NCBI RefSeq assembly: GCF_003853705.1
Contig: NZ_QTQI01000005.1
Location: forward strand, 248,001 to 312,000
Length of the DNA stretch: 64,000 nt
DNA from: Burkholderia sp. Bp8992
GTDB taxonomy: Bacteria; Pseudomonadota; Gammaproteobacteria; Burkholderiales; Burkholderiaceae
Direction of reading: 5' to 3'
Shown: piece by piece, positions 17,885-27,342 of the stretch
Numbering within the stretch: position 1 is the first letter of the stretch
Layout of the letters: every line of letters starts with the position of its first letter
The notes under the pieces: model-generated
The model's database searches: none
What the model saw: the letters and a program-made list of their open reading frames with translations, nothing else
What the model was told of the DNA's origin: nothing
Translations under genes and position numbers: made by a program

Positions 17885-18414
17885 ACGAACATGACATTGC
17901 CCGCAAGCCCGTCTGGATGATCGTCAATGGCACGGTCGTCGAGCGCAGCGTCGAACCGCGCCTGCTTCTGTCCGATTTCTTGCGACACGACCTGTCGCTG
18001 ACCGGCACACACGTCGGCTGCGAGCATGGCGTATGTGGGGCATGCACGGTGATCGTCGACGGCGATAGCGTGCGGTCCTGCCTGATGCTGGCGATCTCGG
18101 CCGACGGTTGCGACGTGCGTACCGTGGAGAGCATGGGCTCGCCCGATTCGCTGAGCCCGCTGCAGGAGGCGTTCCGCGAACATCACGGCCTTCAGTGCGG
18201 GTTCTGTACACCCGGCATGCTGGCGACCTGCGCCGATGCGTTGCAGAAATACCCGCTCGACAGCGATGAAGAGATTCGCGACGCGCTGTCCGGGAATCTC
18301 TGTCGCTGTACAGGCTACCAGGGCATCGTCGAGGCCGTCCGTGTGTGCGTAACGGCGCGCGATGCATTGCGGCAAGCCGCCGGATCCGAGCCAACCGAGG
18401 AAAATCAACGATGA
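17881..18414 (+). CDS. [2Fe-2S] subunit of a molybdenum hydroxylase (CoxS type)
   Basis: Small iron-sulfur subunit (177 aa) carrying two [2Fe-2S] clusters. Plant-ferredoxin-type cysteines 47, 52, 55 and 67 are in CEHGVCGACTVIVDGDSVRSC. The second, helical cluster uses Cys106, 109, 141 and 143 in LQCGFCTPGM and NLCRCTGYQGIV. Full-length for the family (about 155-175 aa). It starts inside the stop of the FAD subunit and its own stop overlaps the MBL gene start, indicating tight translational coupling. Confidence 0.94.
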   Translation: MNEHDIARKPVWMIVNGTVVERSVEPRLLLSDFLRHDLSLTGTHVGCEHGVCGACTVIVDGDSVRSCLMLAISADGCDVRTVESMGSPDSLSPLQEAFREHHGLQCGFCTPGMLATCADALQKYPLDSDEEIRDALSGNLCRCTGYQGIVEAVRVCVTARDALRQAAGSEPTEENQR

Positions 18415-19172
18415 AAATGCATGTTCTGAACGGCGGCCGGCTCCGGATGCGCAAGAGTGTCTATCTCCCGGAAGCCGAGCGAAGCGAAACGATCGACCTG
18501 CCGGTGGCGTGCATGCTGTTTCGACATGGTCAGGGCAACGTATTGTTCGATACCGGATGCCACCCCCAGGTCGTCGACGATGCCGCAGCGCGCTGGGGCA
18601 CGATGGCGAAGGCCATGACGCCGATCGGTGGGCCGCAAGACAACGTCGTCTCTCAGCTGGAAACGCTAGGGCTCGCGCCTGACGACATCGATGTGGTCGT
18701 CAACTCCCATCTGCACTCCGATCATTGCGGCTGCAATGCATTCTTCAAGCGGGCGACGTTCTTCTGTCACGCGAAGGAGCTGGCGGCCGCCCAGGGGGAA
18801 GAGGCACTGCAACGCGGCTACATTCCCGCCGACTGGCAGCATCCGATGCCGACCGAACTCGTCGACGGGGACCGCGACGTCTTCGGCGATGGAAAGATGC
18901 TGCTGGTCCCGTTGCCGGGGCATACGCCGGGGAGCATCGGCATGCTCGCGACGCTGGAGCGTGACGGCGCCTTCCTGCTGGCTGCCGACGCCGTTGCGCT
19001 GCGCGAGAATCTGACGCGCGAAGTGATGCCGCGCAACACGTGGGACTCGGACGCCGCGTTGTCATCGCTCAACGAAGTCCGGCGGCTCGAACGGGATGGC
19101 GCGAGCGTGATCTTCGGCCACGACCCGAAACAGTGGGACACGCTTCGCAAGGGAGAGCACGCGTATGAGTAA
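18411..19172 (+). CDS. Metallo-beta-lactamase fold hydrolase, AHL-lactonase-like
   Basis: Cytoplasmic MBL-fold enzyme (253 aa). The dinuclear metal site is complete: SHLHSDHCGC (HxHxDH), PGHTPGSIG, the Asp in LLAADAV, and the His of FGHDPKQWD. Overall layout (MKMHVLNGGRL start, DTGCHP, domain order) resembles N-acyl-homoserine lactonases and related lactonases. Being wedged by 4- and 8-nt overlaps between two subunits of a molybdenum hydroxylase argues for a catabolic rather than quorum-quenching role, for example opening a lactone formed after ring hydroxylation. That role is inference. Confidence 0.88.
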   Translation: MKMHVLNGGRLRMRKSVYLPEAERSETIDLPVACMLFRHGQGNVLFDTGCHPQVVDDAAARWGTMAKAMTPIGGPQDNVVSQLETLGLAPDDIDVVVNSHLHSDHCGCNAFFKRATFFCHAKELAAAQGEEALQRGYIPADWQHPMPTELVDGDRDVFGDGKMLLVPLPGHTPGSIGMLATLERDGAFLLAADAVALRENLTREVMPRNTWDSDAALSSLNEVRRLERDGASVIFGHDPKQWDTLRKGEHAYE

Positions 19173-21609
19173 GCCGCATCGTGATCCTGGCACCCCGCCG
19201 GACGCCGATGTCGGCACCGACGAACGGCCGCGCGGCGGCTTTGTCGGGCAGCCAGTGCGCCGATTCGAGGACGCGAGACTGCTCACCGGGCTCGGTCGTT
19301 ACGTCGACGATCGGCCGGCCGGAAATGCACTTCATCTCGCGATCGTGCGCAGCGACCAGGCGCATGCGCGCATCCGCGCCGTGCGTGCCGACGCTGCACG
19401 GGGCATGGAAGGTGTATTCGGCATCTATGCGTGGGCCGATCTGGCCGGCCTCGTCAAGCCGGCTGTCGCGGTATCGCGCATGGCGGATTATCAACCCACG
19501 CCGATTCATGCGCTGGCCGACGGTGTCGTGCACTTCGTCGGCGAACCGGTGATCGCGGTACTCGCTGATAGCCGCTATCTGGCTGAGGATGCGCGGGATG
19601 CGATCGAGATCGAATACGAACCGCTGCCGGTCGAGACCGATGCCGAGGCGGCGGCACAGCCCAGCGCGCCACTGCTGCACGAAGGATTGACGAGCAACGT
19701 GCTGGTCGAACGTCGGTTCGTGCGCGGCGAGATCGACGAAGCGTTCGCGAACGCGCCCGTCACCGTTGGCGGTCGGTTCCGGTTTCACCGGAAGATGCCG
19801 ACCGCGATGGAGCCGCGCACCTATATCGCGGAAGTGGATCCGGGCCGGGACGCCCTGACGCTCTACACGTCGAGCCAGATACCGGGCATCGTGCGCGACG
19901 CGATGGCGGATCTGCTCGATATGCCGGGCAACCGGCTGACGGTGATCGCGCCCGATGTCGGCGGCGGATTCGGCGGCAAGACCTCGGTCTATCAGGAGGA
20001 AGTGCTGGTATGCGTGCTCGCGCGCAAGATCGGGCGTGCGGTGCGCTGGAGCGGCGATCGGCTCGAGGACATGCTGTCGACGAGCCAGGCCTTCGACGAA
20101 CGGGTCGATGCCGAACTCGCACTGGATAGCGACGGCCGGATTCTGGGCCTGCGTGCCGAAGTGATCGGCGATGTGGGCGCGTATTCGATCTATCCGTGGA
20201 CTGCCGGCATCGAGCCGGTTCAGGTCATCAGTTTTCTGCCCGGGCCGTACCGGGTCCCCGCCTATCACGGACACGTGCGTGGGGTGACGACACCCAAGGC
20301 GCCGACCGGGCCCTATCGCGGCGTCGGACGCCCGACGTCGACATTCGCGATGGAGCGCCTGATGGATCTGGCGGCAAAGCGGCTCGACATGGATCCGACG
20401 GAGTTGCGGTTGCGCAACCTCGTGCGTCCGGAGGAGTTTCCGTATCGCACGCCGGTCGGCATCGTGTGGGATCAATCGGCGTTCATTGAAGGAATCGAGG
20501 CAGCGAAGGAACGGTTCGACTACACCGCCGCGAGGCAGGCCCAGGCGCACGCGCGTGCCGAAGGGCGCTGGGTCGGTATCGGCGTCGCCTGCTATGCGGA
20601 ACTGTCCGGCATCGGCTCGCGCATTTCCGCGTCGCCAGGCATGCCGATCAACACCGGCACCGATACGTGCGTGATCCAGCTCGATTCGACCGGAGCGGTC
20701 ACGGCATCGTTCGGCTGCGCATCGCATGGTCAGGGACACGAGACGACGCTCGCTCAGGTGCTGGCAGACGAACTCGGCGCGCGCATCGAAGATCTGCGCG
20801 TGATCACCGGCAATAGTGCCGCCGTGCCGCACGGTACCGGCAGTTATGCCAGCCGCACGGCCGTCATCAGCAGTGGGGCTGGAATGCTGGCAGCGCGCGA
20901 ACTGCGCGCACGGATGCTGCGCGTCGCCGGTCATCTGCTCGACGTGTCGCCGGGCGATCTCGACGTGGTCGAGAGCGTCATTCGCGTGCGCTGGCGCGAC
21001 GCGTGTCTGTCATTCGCCGATCTGGCAAAGGCGCTCTATTCGCAGATGGGACGCGTGCCGCCGGAGTTCCGGGAGGATCTTTGCGTCAGTCGGGTTTACG
21101 ACCCGGTGGTAGGCACGACCAGTTCGTCTACGCATCTCGTTCAGGTGGAAATCGATCCCGAGACGTATGGCGTTCACGTTCAGCAATACGTGATCGCGGA
21201 GGACTGCGGACGAGTGATCAATCCATTAATCGTCGCGGGGCAGACGCGTGGCGCCGTGGCGCAGGGCATCGGCGCTGCACTGCTCGAGGAAGTCGTGTAC
21301 GACGCCGAGGGGCAATTGCTGACCGCGAGCCTGGTCGATTACCTGCTGCCGTCGGCACCGGAAGTCCCGACGTTGGATCTCGTGCACCTCGAGAAACTGG
21401 CACCCAATACGCTGGGCGGCTTTCGCGGCATGGGCGAGGGCGGGACGATCGGCTCGCCCGCGGCCATTGCGAATGCGATCGCCGATGCGCTGTCGCCGCT
21501 GGACGTCGACATATCGGAATTGCCGGTGACGCCCGAGCGCCTGTATCGCCTCATTCATTTATCCCCCATTGAATCAATCAAGGAGCAACAAGATGGAATT
21601 CAGACTTGA
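19165..21609 (+). CDS. Molybdopterin-binding large subunit of a molybdenum hydroxylase (CoxL/XdhB family)
   Basis: Catalytic subunit (814 aa) that hydroxylates its substrate with water-derived oxygen. Visible: VGQPVRRFEDARLLTGLGRYVDD at the N-terminus, VGGGFGGK (cofactor loop), GPYRGVGRP in place of the AYRCSFR signature of true CO dehydrogenase, GQGHETTLAQVLADELG, and the catalytic Glu758 in FRGMGEGGTIGSPAA. The missing CSFR rules out CO dehydrogenase and puts it with form-II/aromatic or acyl-CoA hydroxylases. It begins 8 nt inside the MBL gene; its C-terminus overlaps the SDR by 17 nt. Needs XdhC-type maturation; the nearby xdhC is frameshifted. Confidence 0.93.
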   Translation: MSKPHRDPGTPPDADVGTDERPRGGFVGQPVRRFEDARLLTGLGRYVDDRPAGNALHLAIVRSDQAHARIRAVRADAARGMEGVFGIYAWADLAGLVKPAVAVSRMADYQPTPIHALADGVVHFVGEPVIAVLADSRYLAEDARDAIEIEYEPLPVETDAEAAAQPSAPLLHEGLTSNVLVERRFVRGEIDEAFANAPVTVGGRFRFHRKMPTAMEPRTYIAEVDPGRDALTLYTSSQIPGIVRDAMADLLDMPGNRLTVIAPDVGGGFGGKTSVYQEEVLVCVLARKIGRAVRWSGDRLEDMLSTSQAFDERVDAELALDSDGRILGLRAEVIGDVGAYSIYPWTAGIEPVQVISFLPGPYRVPAYHGHVRGVTTPKAPTGPYRGVGRPTSTFAMERLMDLAAKRLDMDPTELRLRNLVRPEEFPYRTPVGIVWDQSAFIEGIEAAKERFDYTAARQAQAHARAEGRWVGIGVACYAELSGIGSRISASPGMPINTGTDTCVIQLDSTGAVTASFGCASHGQGHETTLAQVLADELGARIEDLRVITGNSAAVPHGTGSYASRTAVISSGAGMLAARELRARMLRVAGHLLDVSPGDLDVVESVIRVRWRDACLSFADLAKALYSQMGRVPPEFREDLCVSRVYDPVVGTTSSSTHLVQVEIDPETYGVHVQQYVIAEDCGRVINPLIVAGQTRGAVAQGIGAALLEEVVYDAEGQLLTASLVDYLLPSAPEVPTLDLVHLEKLAPNTLGGFRGMGEGGTIGSPAAIANAIADALSPLDVDISELPVTPERLYRLIHLSPIESIKEQQDGIQT

Positions 21610-22345
21610 CGGAAAGGTCGCGCTCGTCACCGGCGGCGCCCGGGACGTGGGCCGTGAAATTGCACTGGGCCTGGCTGCCGAGGGTGCGAGCGTCGTCGTC
21701 AACTATCACGGATCGAAGGCCGCGGCGGAAGCGGTCGTGGACGAGATCCGCGCGCAAGGCGGGCGAGGGAGGGCGATCGGCTGCGACATCTCCGACCGTC
21801 GGGCCGTGGTTCGGATGATCGACGAGACCGTCGAGGTCTTCGGCGGTCTGAACATCCTTGTCAACAACGCCGGGCTCGTCATCCGCAAGCGCTTCCTCGA
21901 TTCCCACCCGGACGAATGGCGCAAGCAGATCGACGTCTGCCTGTACGGCACGCTGAACTGCACGCATGCGGCGTTGCCTCATCTGGAGCGCCAGAAAGGC
22001 AGCGGCCGAATCATCACGATCACGGGCGATTCGTCGCGGGTCGGCGAATCCGGCCTGGCGATCGGCGCGGCCGCGCGCGCGGCCAATATCGCGCTGATGA
22101 AGTCGATCGCACGAGAAACGCGCTCCGGCACGACAGCCAATGCGCTGGCGCTCGGGTTGATCGAGACCGCACACGATCCGGAATTTCTCGAGGCGAATCT
22201 GGAACGGCTGGTCAAGCTCTATCCGCTTCGACGTCTCGGTCAGCCGCACGACGTCGCGCCCATGGCAGTTCTGCTTGCATCGGAAAAGGGGAGCTGGATT
22301 ACCGGTCAGGTGATCAGCATCAGCGGCGGCTTCAGCATGGTCTGA
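21593..22345 (+). CDS. SDR family protein lacking the catalytic Tyr and Lys
   Basis: FabG-like short-chain dehydrogenase fold (250 aa). Cofactor motifs look intact: TGGARDVG at 13-20 and NNAG at 91-94. The serine region is present (TGDSSRVGES, Ser147/148), but the YxxxK site reads GLAIGAAARAAN, giving Gly158 and Arg162 in place of Tyr and Lys. It is therefore unlikely to do standard hydride chemistry; it may bind a ligand, use another mechanism or assist another enzyme. The rest of the fold, including the C-terminal ITGQVISISGGFSMV, is conserved, so this is not simple decay. The ATG at 21593 has AAGGAG 7 nt upstream. Confidence 0.87.
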   Translation: MEFRLDGKVALVTGGARDVGREIALGLAAEGASVVVNYHGSKAAAEAVVDEIRAQGGRGRAIGCDISDRRAVVRMIDETVEVFGGLNILVNNAGLVIRKRFLDSHPDEWRKQIDVCLYGTLNCTHAALPHLERQKGSGRIITITGDSSRVGESGLAIGAAARAANIALMKSIARETRSGTTANALALGLIETAHDPEFLEANLERLVKLYPLRRLGQPHDVAPMAVLLASEKGSWITGQVISISGGFSMV

Positions 22346-22429
22346 CGGCGCAATCGCCGGTCTTCTTTCCGCCATCCGACACATCAGCGCCGCCAACCGA
22401 ATCCGAAGGTGACGCTCGAGGAGACAAAC

Positions 22430-23995
22430 ATGATTCACACCGAGCTTATTGTGCCTGTCCACGAATTGCTCAAACGCCATAAAGAGCGCAATCCGGACAA
22501 GGCCGCATTCGAGGACGCGCGCACGTCCGTCACGTATGCGGAACTGGACGCGATGACCGCACGCCTTGCGACGCACTTCCGGCGGGCGGGCGTGCAGGCC
22601 GGCGATCGCGTCGCCGTTGTACTGCCGAATTCGGTCGAATGGGTCGTGAGCTGCCTCGCCTGCGTTCGTGCCGGTGCGATCGCCGTGCCGATCAGCCACG
22701 AGGCGACCTCGCCGGAGATCGAGTATCGGCTGGACGATGCACGCTGCACGTCACTCGTGACGAGCGATGCGCGCGAGCGGGAATTGCGCGCGGTTGGCGC
22801 TTCGGTCGGCACGGTCAAGGAATATGTGACCGTGTCGTGGTCGTCGCAGCCGGTCGTCGGTACGCCATTTGCAGTCGCGACGGCGCGCGGCACCCCGAGT
22901 GAGCCGTTGGATCCGGACACGATCGACGATCCGGCATTCGTGATCTACACGTCGGGAACGACCGGCAAGCCCAAAGGCGTGCTGCTGTCGACGCGCGGCA
23001 TGCTGTGGGTCGCCGCCGCATGCTGGGCGCCGATTGCCGGCCTGACGGGCAGCGATCGCATATTGAGCGCGCTTCCGCTGTATCACTCGTATGCGCTGAA
23101 CTTCTCGGTGCTCAGTGTGCTCGCAGTCGGCGCGACCGCGTACCTGATGGAGAAGTATTCGTCGAGCGAAATCCCGCGGCTGCTGTCTGACGGGCGCTAT
23201 ACCGTCATGCCGGGCGTGCCGACGATGTTCCACTACCTGCTTGAATCCGCGCGGGCGAGCGGGGGCGGCTCGCTGCCCGGGCTGCGGTTATGCGTGTCGG
23301 CCGGCGCGATACTGCCGGGCACGACGAATCGAGAATTCGAAAACATGTTCGGCCTGAAGCTGCTCGACGGCTACGGCATTACCGAAACCTCGACGATGGT
23401 CACGATGAACTGGCCGACCGGTGCTCGCGTGTTCGGCTCGTGCGGCCTGCCGCTGCCGGGTGTGGCAGCGCGCATCGTCGAGCCTGTTGGGTTGCGCGAT
23501 GTCGGTATCGGCGAAGAAGGCGAGTTGCTCGTCCGTGGGCCCAACGTGATGAAGGGATACCTGAACAAACCCGCGGAAACCGACGCAGCATTGAACAACG
23601 GTTGGTATCGCACGGGCGACCTGGCACGCTTTGACGCGAACGGCTATATCACCATCACCGGGCGCCTCAAGGAGGTGATCATTCGGGGCGGCCAGAACAT
23701 CTCGCCCGCCGAGATCGAAGAGGTGGTCTGCGAGTACGACGGCGTTCACGACTGCGCGGTCGTCGGCATGCCGCATGCGCATCTCGGCGAGGTGCCGGTG
23801 GCGTTCGTCGTCGAGCGAACCGAGGGTGCTTTGGACGTTGCCGCGCTGCTCGCGTATTGCAGCCTGCATCTGTCGGCGTACAAGGTGCCGTCCGCGATTC
23901 ATGTGACGACGGAAATTCCCCGGACCGGATCGGGGAAGGTCATGCGGTTCAAATTACGCGAAGCCGTACAACCGGCCGAGCACGGTGACGCCTGA
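22430..23995 (+). CDS. Acyl-CoA synthetase (AMP-binding enzyme)
   Basis: ANL-superfamily ligase (521 aa) activating a carboxylic acid to its CoA ester through an acyl-adenylate. Motifs: the P-loop YTSGTTGKPKGVLLS, the aromatic GYGITETSTM, YRTGDLARFDANGYITITGRLKEVIIRGGQNISPAEIE, and the C-terminal catalytic Lys in RTGSGKVMRFKL. The ATG at 22430 is preferred over GTG 22409 because GAGGAGA lies 5 nt before it. Placed between the Mo hydroxylase and the aldehyde dehydrogenase, it likely activates the acid the aldehyde dehydrogenase makes, so the hydroxylase may act on a CoA ester. Confidence 0.92.
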   Translation: MIHTELIVPVHELLKRHKERNPDKAAFEDARTSVTYAELDAMTARLATHFRRAGVQAGDRVAVVLPNSVEWVVSCLACVRAGAIAVPISHEATSPEIEYRLDDARCTSLVTSDARERELRAVGASVGTVKEYVTVSWSSQPVVGTPFAVATARGTPSEPLDPDTIDDPAFVIYTSGTTGKPKGVLLSTRGMLWVAAACWAPIAGLTGSDRILSALPLYHSYALNFSVLSVLAVGATAYLMEKYSSSEIPRLLSDGRYTVMPGVPTMFHYLLESARASGGGSLPGLRLCVSAGAILPGTTNREFENMFGLKLLDGYGITETSTMVTMNWPTGARVFGSCGLPLPGVAARIVEPVGLRDVGIGEEGELLVRGPNVMKGYLNKPAETDAALNNGWYRTGDLARFDANGYITITGRLKEVIIRGGQNISPAEIEEVVCEYDGVHDCAVVGMPHAHLGEVPVAFVVERTEGALDVAALLAYCSLHLSAYKVPSAIHVTTEIPRTGSGKVMRFKLREAVQPAEHGDA

Positions 23996-24030
23996 CGCGT
24001 TACGCCTATCTTTTGACTGGAGAAGTATTG

Positions 24031-25512
24031 ATGGCGACAATATCACTGAGCGGTCAGATAACGCTTCGGAATCCTGATCTAGTAAGGCATGCGTGCCTGA
24101 TCGCAGGGGAATGGATTCACGCCGACCAAGGGGGAACGATCGACGTGCGCAATCCGTCGACGGGGCAGTCGCTCGGGACGGTGCCGCGCATGGGGCGAGA
24201 CGAAACATTGCGCGCGATCGACGGCGCCAATGCCGCGCTGGCCGAATGGCGCTCGCGTACCGGGAAGGAACGTGCGGTCGTTTTGCGTCGCTGGTATGAA
24301 TTGATGATCGAGAATCAGGATGATCTGGCGGCGATCATGACGGCTGAACAGGGCAAGCCGGTTGCGGAAAGCCGCGGGGAAATCGGCTATGCCGCGTCGT
24401 TTCTGGAATGGTTCGGCGAGGAGGCGAAGCGGGTTTACGGCGATACGATTCCCGGGCATGCGCGCGACAAGCGCATCGTCGTGCTGAAGCAACCCATCGG
24501 CGTGTGCGCCGCGATCACACCGTGGAATTTTCCTGCGGCGATGCTGACGCGCAAGATCGGGCCGGCGCTCGCCGCTGGTTGCACGATGGTATTGAAACCG
24601 GCGAGCCAGACGCCTTTTTCGGCGCTTGCGCTCTGCGTGCTGGCGGAGCGTGCCGGCGTACCAAAGGGGGTGATCTCGTGCGTGACTGGCGCGGCGGCGG
24701 AGATCGGCGAGACGTTGACGACCAGCCCGATCGTCCGCAAGGTCTCGTTCACCGGATCGACGGAAATCGGCAAGGTTCTGTTGGCGCAATGCGCGTCGAC
24801 CGTCAAGAAGGCATCGATGGAACTGGGCGGCAACGCGCCGTTTATCGTATTCGACGATGCCGATCTCGACGCGGCGGTGAAAGGTGCGATCGCGTCGAAG
24901 TACCGCAATGCCGGACAGACCTGCGTATGTGCGAACCGGCTGCTGGTTCAGGATGGCGTGTATGACACGTTCGTCGAAAAACTGTCGGTGGCCGTGCAAT
25001 CAATGCGCGTCGGCGACGGATTCGAAGAAGGTGTCGCGATCGGTCCTTTGATCGATGAGCATGCCGTCGCGAAGGTTGTGGAGCACGTCGACGACGCGAT
25101 ATCGAAGGGCGCGCGTGTCGTAGTCGGCGGAACGCGGCATCAGAAGGGCGGCAACTACTACGAGCCGACGATTCTTGCCGATGTGACTCCGTCGATGCGG
25201 ATCTTTCGCGAGGAGACATTCGGTCCCGTCGCGCCCATTTTCCGGTTCAGTACCGATGACGAGGCAATCGCGCTCGCGAACGACACCGAATTCGGTCTCG
25301 CTTCCTATTTCTATAGCCGGGATATCGGTCGCGTGCTGAAAGTGGCCGAGGCGCTCGAATACGGCATCGTAGGTATCAACGAAGGACTGATTTCGACCGA
25401 GGTCGCACCGTTCGGCGGTGTCAAGGAGAGCGGGCTCGGACGCGAGGGATCGAAGTACGGCATCGAGGACTACCTCGAGCTCAAGTATTTGTGCGTGGGC
25501 GGTATCGCCTGA
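24031..25512 (+). CDS. NAD(P)-dependent aldehyde dehydrogenase, succinate-semialdehyde dehydrogenase-like
   Basis: ALDH-superfamily enzyme (493 aa) oxidising an aldehyde to an acid. The catalytic Cys298 is in NAGQTCVCANR, the general base Glu264 in SMELGGNAP, and the cofactor segment is PWNFPAAMLTRKIGPALAAG. The overall pattern (TAEQGKPVAESRGEIGYAASFLEWF) is that of GabD-type succinate-semialdehyde dehydrogenases, but group members accept many aldehydes. The ATG at 24031 has TGGAGAA upstream; 35 nt separate it from the ligase. With the Fe-alcohol dehydrogenase it completes an alcohol-to-acid route. Confidence 0.92.
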   Translation: MATISLSGQITLRNPDLVRHACLIAGEWIHADQGGTIDVRNPSTGQSLGTVPRMGRDETLRAIDGANAALAEWRSRTGKERAVVLRRWYELMIENQDDLAAIMTAEQGKPVAESRGEIGYAASFLEWFGEEAKRVYGDTIPGHARDKRIVVLKQPIGVCAAITPWNFPAAMLTRKIGPALAAGCTMVLKPASQTPFSALALCVLAERAGVPKGVISCVTGAAAEIGETLTTSPIVRKVSFTGSTEIGKVLLAQCASTVKKASMELGGNAPFIVFDDADLDAAVKGAIASKYRNAGQTCVCANRLLVQDGVYDTFVEKLSVAVQSMRVGDGFEEGVAIGPLIDEHAVAKVVEHVDDAISKGARVVVGGTRHQKGGNYYEPTILADVTPSMRIFREETFGPVAPIFRFSTDDEAIALANDTEFGLASYFYSRDIGRVLKVAEALEYGIVGINEGLISTEVAPFGGVKESGLGREGSKYGIEDYLELKYLCVGGIA

Positions 25513-25652
25513 CGCTCGGGGCGGCACCCGGGCGCGTCGATGCTTCGGTGCCGGTTCATCGTGAACTCGTCGATGGAGGTATCTCGCGCAATTAGATCCA
25601 GTAATGAAAGTTAAACAACAACGATGAATCCATTGGTTTGGAGGAGCTAGAC

Positions 25653-27308
25653 ATGTCAACGGTCAATGTGGCAGTGCCTGCGTCGCGGATGTCCCGTGAC
25701 GAAAAACGAGTGGTTTTCGCATCTTCGTTAGGTACGGTGTTCGAGTGGTACGACTTCTTTCTCGCGGGCTCGCTGGCGACGTTCATTGGCAAGCACATTT
25801 TCTCGGGCGTCAACCCGACCGCGGGATTCATCTTTACGCTGCTGAGCTTTGCTGCGGGGTTCGCGGTGCGGCCTCTCGGGGCGATCGTATTTGGACGTCT
25901 GGGCGACCTTGTCGGCCGCAAGTACACGTTCCTCGTGACGATCGTCTTGATGGGCGGCTCGACGTTTCTCATCGGGTTGCTGCCGGGCTTTGCCACTATC
26001 GGGATCGCTTCGCCGATCCTGTTTGTCGCGATGCGGATGATTCAAGGGCTCGCGCTTGGCGGCGAATATGGCGGCGCGGCGACCTATGTCGCGGAGCATG
26101 CGCCGAATGACCGGCGCGGTGCATGGACCGCCTGGATCCAGATGACCGCGACGCTCGGGCTGTTCCTGTCGCTGGTGGTCATTCTGGGTGTGCGAACCAC
26201 GACAGGCGAAGGTCCGTTCGCATCGTGGGGATGGCGAGTGCCATTCCTGATGTCCGTCGTCCTGCTCGGGATATCGGTGTGGATCCGCCTTCAGTTGCAC
26301 GAGTCGCCGGCATTCGAGCGCATGAAGGCCGAGGGCAGTCGCTCGAAGGCACCCGTAGCCGAGGCATTCGGGCAATGGAAGAACCTCAAGCTGGTGTTGG
26401 TCGTGTTGTTCGGGCTGACGGCGGGGCAGGCAGTCGTCTGGTATACGGGGCAGTTCTACACGCTGTTCTTTCTGACGCAGACGCTCAAGCTCGAGGGTTC
26501 GACGTCGAATGTGATCCTTGCCATCGCACTCATGATCTCTGCTCCGTTCTATGTCGTGTTCGGTTCATTGTCCGACCGGATCGGACGCAAGCCGATCATC
26601 CTGATTGGTTTCGCGCTGGCGGCCGCCACGTACTTTCCCCTGTTCAAGGGGCTGACGCACTTCATCAATCCCGCGCTGGAGACGGCACAACGGAATGCGC
26701 CAATCGTGGTGAAGGCATCTCCTCTCGAGTGTTCGTTCCAGTTTAATCCGGTTGGTACGGCGACCTTTACCAGTTCATGCGATATCGCCAAGAGTGCGCT
26801 ATCGAAAGCCGGGCTGAGCTACCGTAACGAACCGGCGCCGCCGGGAGAGCGGGCCGCGATCGTCGTCGGCGGCAGCGTCATTGCGTCATACGATGGAAAA
26901 GCCGCCGACGCAGCCATGCAAGCGCGTGATTTCGATCGGGCGCTGCAGCGTGCGCTGCACGATAACGGCTATCCGGCGAAGGCCGATCCGGGCAAGATCA
27001 ATTGGCCGATGGCGATCCTTCTGCTGGCGATCCTGATGATCTACGGCACGATGGTCTACGGGCCGATCGCGGCCATGCTCGTCGAGTATTTTCCGACACG
27101 GATCCGCTACACGTCGATGTCGTTGCCATATCACATCGGCAACGGATGGTTCGGTGGATTCCTGCCGGCCTCCGCATTCGCGATCGTCGCGGCAAACGGG
27201 AACATCTATTCCGGCCTCTGGTATCCGATCGTCATTGCGGCCGCTTCGCTAATCGTTGGGGTCTTGTGCGTGCGCGAGACGCGCGGCACCGATATCTGCG
27301 CCAACTGA
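25653..27308 (+). CDS. MFS transporter, metabolite:H+ symporter (MHS) type, with large extracytoplasmic insertion
   Basis: Inner-membrane symporter (551 aa). FASSLGTVFEWYDFFLAGSLATF at the N-terminus, GRLGDLVGRKYTFL and RMIQGLALGGEYGGAATYVAEHAP identify the MHS group (shikimate/KgtP/proline-betaine type). Between the TM with LIGFALAAATYFPLF and the one with PMAILLLAILMIYG there is an extra soluble segment of about 110 residues (about 350-455) with a Cys pair (SPLECSFQF, TSSCDIAK). Typical MHS carriers have only a short loop there. The ATG at 25653 is preceded by GGAGGAG. It probably imports the operon's substrate, likely an organic acid. Confidence 0.9.
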   Translation: MSTVNVAVPASRMSRDEKRVVFASSLGTVFEWYDFFLAGSLATFIGKHIFSGVNPTAGFIFTLLSFAAGFAVRPLGAIVFGRLGDLVGRKYTFLVTIVLMGGSTFLIGLLPGFATIGIASPILFVAMRMIQGLALGGEYGGAATYVAEHAPNDRRGAWTAWIQMTATLGLFLSLVVILGVRTTTGEGPFASWGWRVPFLMSVVLLGISVWIRLQLHESPAFERMKAEGSRSKAPVAEAFGQWKNLKLVLVVLFGLTAGQAVVWYTGQFYTLFFLTQTLKLEGSTSNVILAIALMISAPFYVVFGSLSDRIGRKPIILIGFALAAATYFPLFKGLTHFINPALETAQRNAPIVVKASPLECSFQFNPVGTATFTSSCDIAKSALSKAGLSYRNEPAPPGERAAIVVGGSVIASYDGKAADAAMQARDFDRALQRALHDNGYPAKADPGKINWPMAILLLAILMIYGTMVYGPIAAMLVEYFPTRIRYTSMSLPYHIGNGWFGGFLPASAFAIVAANGNIYSGLWYPIVIAAASLIVGVLCVRETRGTDICAN

Positions 27309-27342
27309 CCAGACAACATATCGATACGGAGTCGAGCGGATC

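Noticed and set aside
21570-21583. TTGAATCAATCAA near the end of the Mo subunit gene, similar to the operator at 6319
   Set aside because: Spacing differs from TTGATT-N5-AATCAA, it lies inside coding sequence, and it is best explained by codons plus the ribosome site of the next gene.
19165-21609. Aerobic carbon monoxide dehydrogenase (CoxMSL)
   Set aside because: The large subunit has GPYRGVGRP rather than the AYRCSFR loop needed for the Mo-Cu site, and the operon carries CoA-ester catabolic genes.
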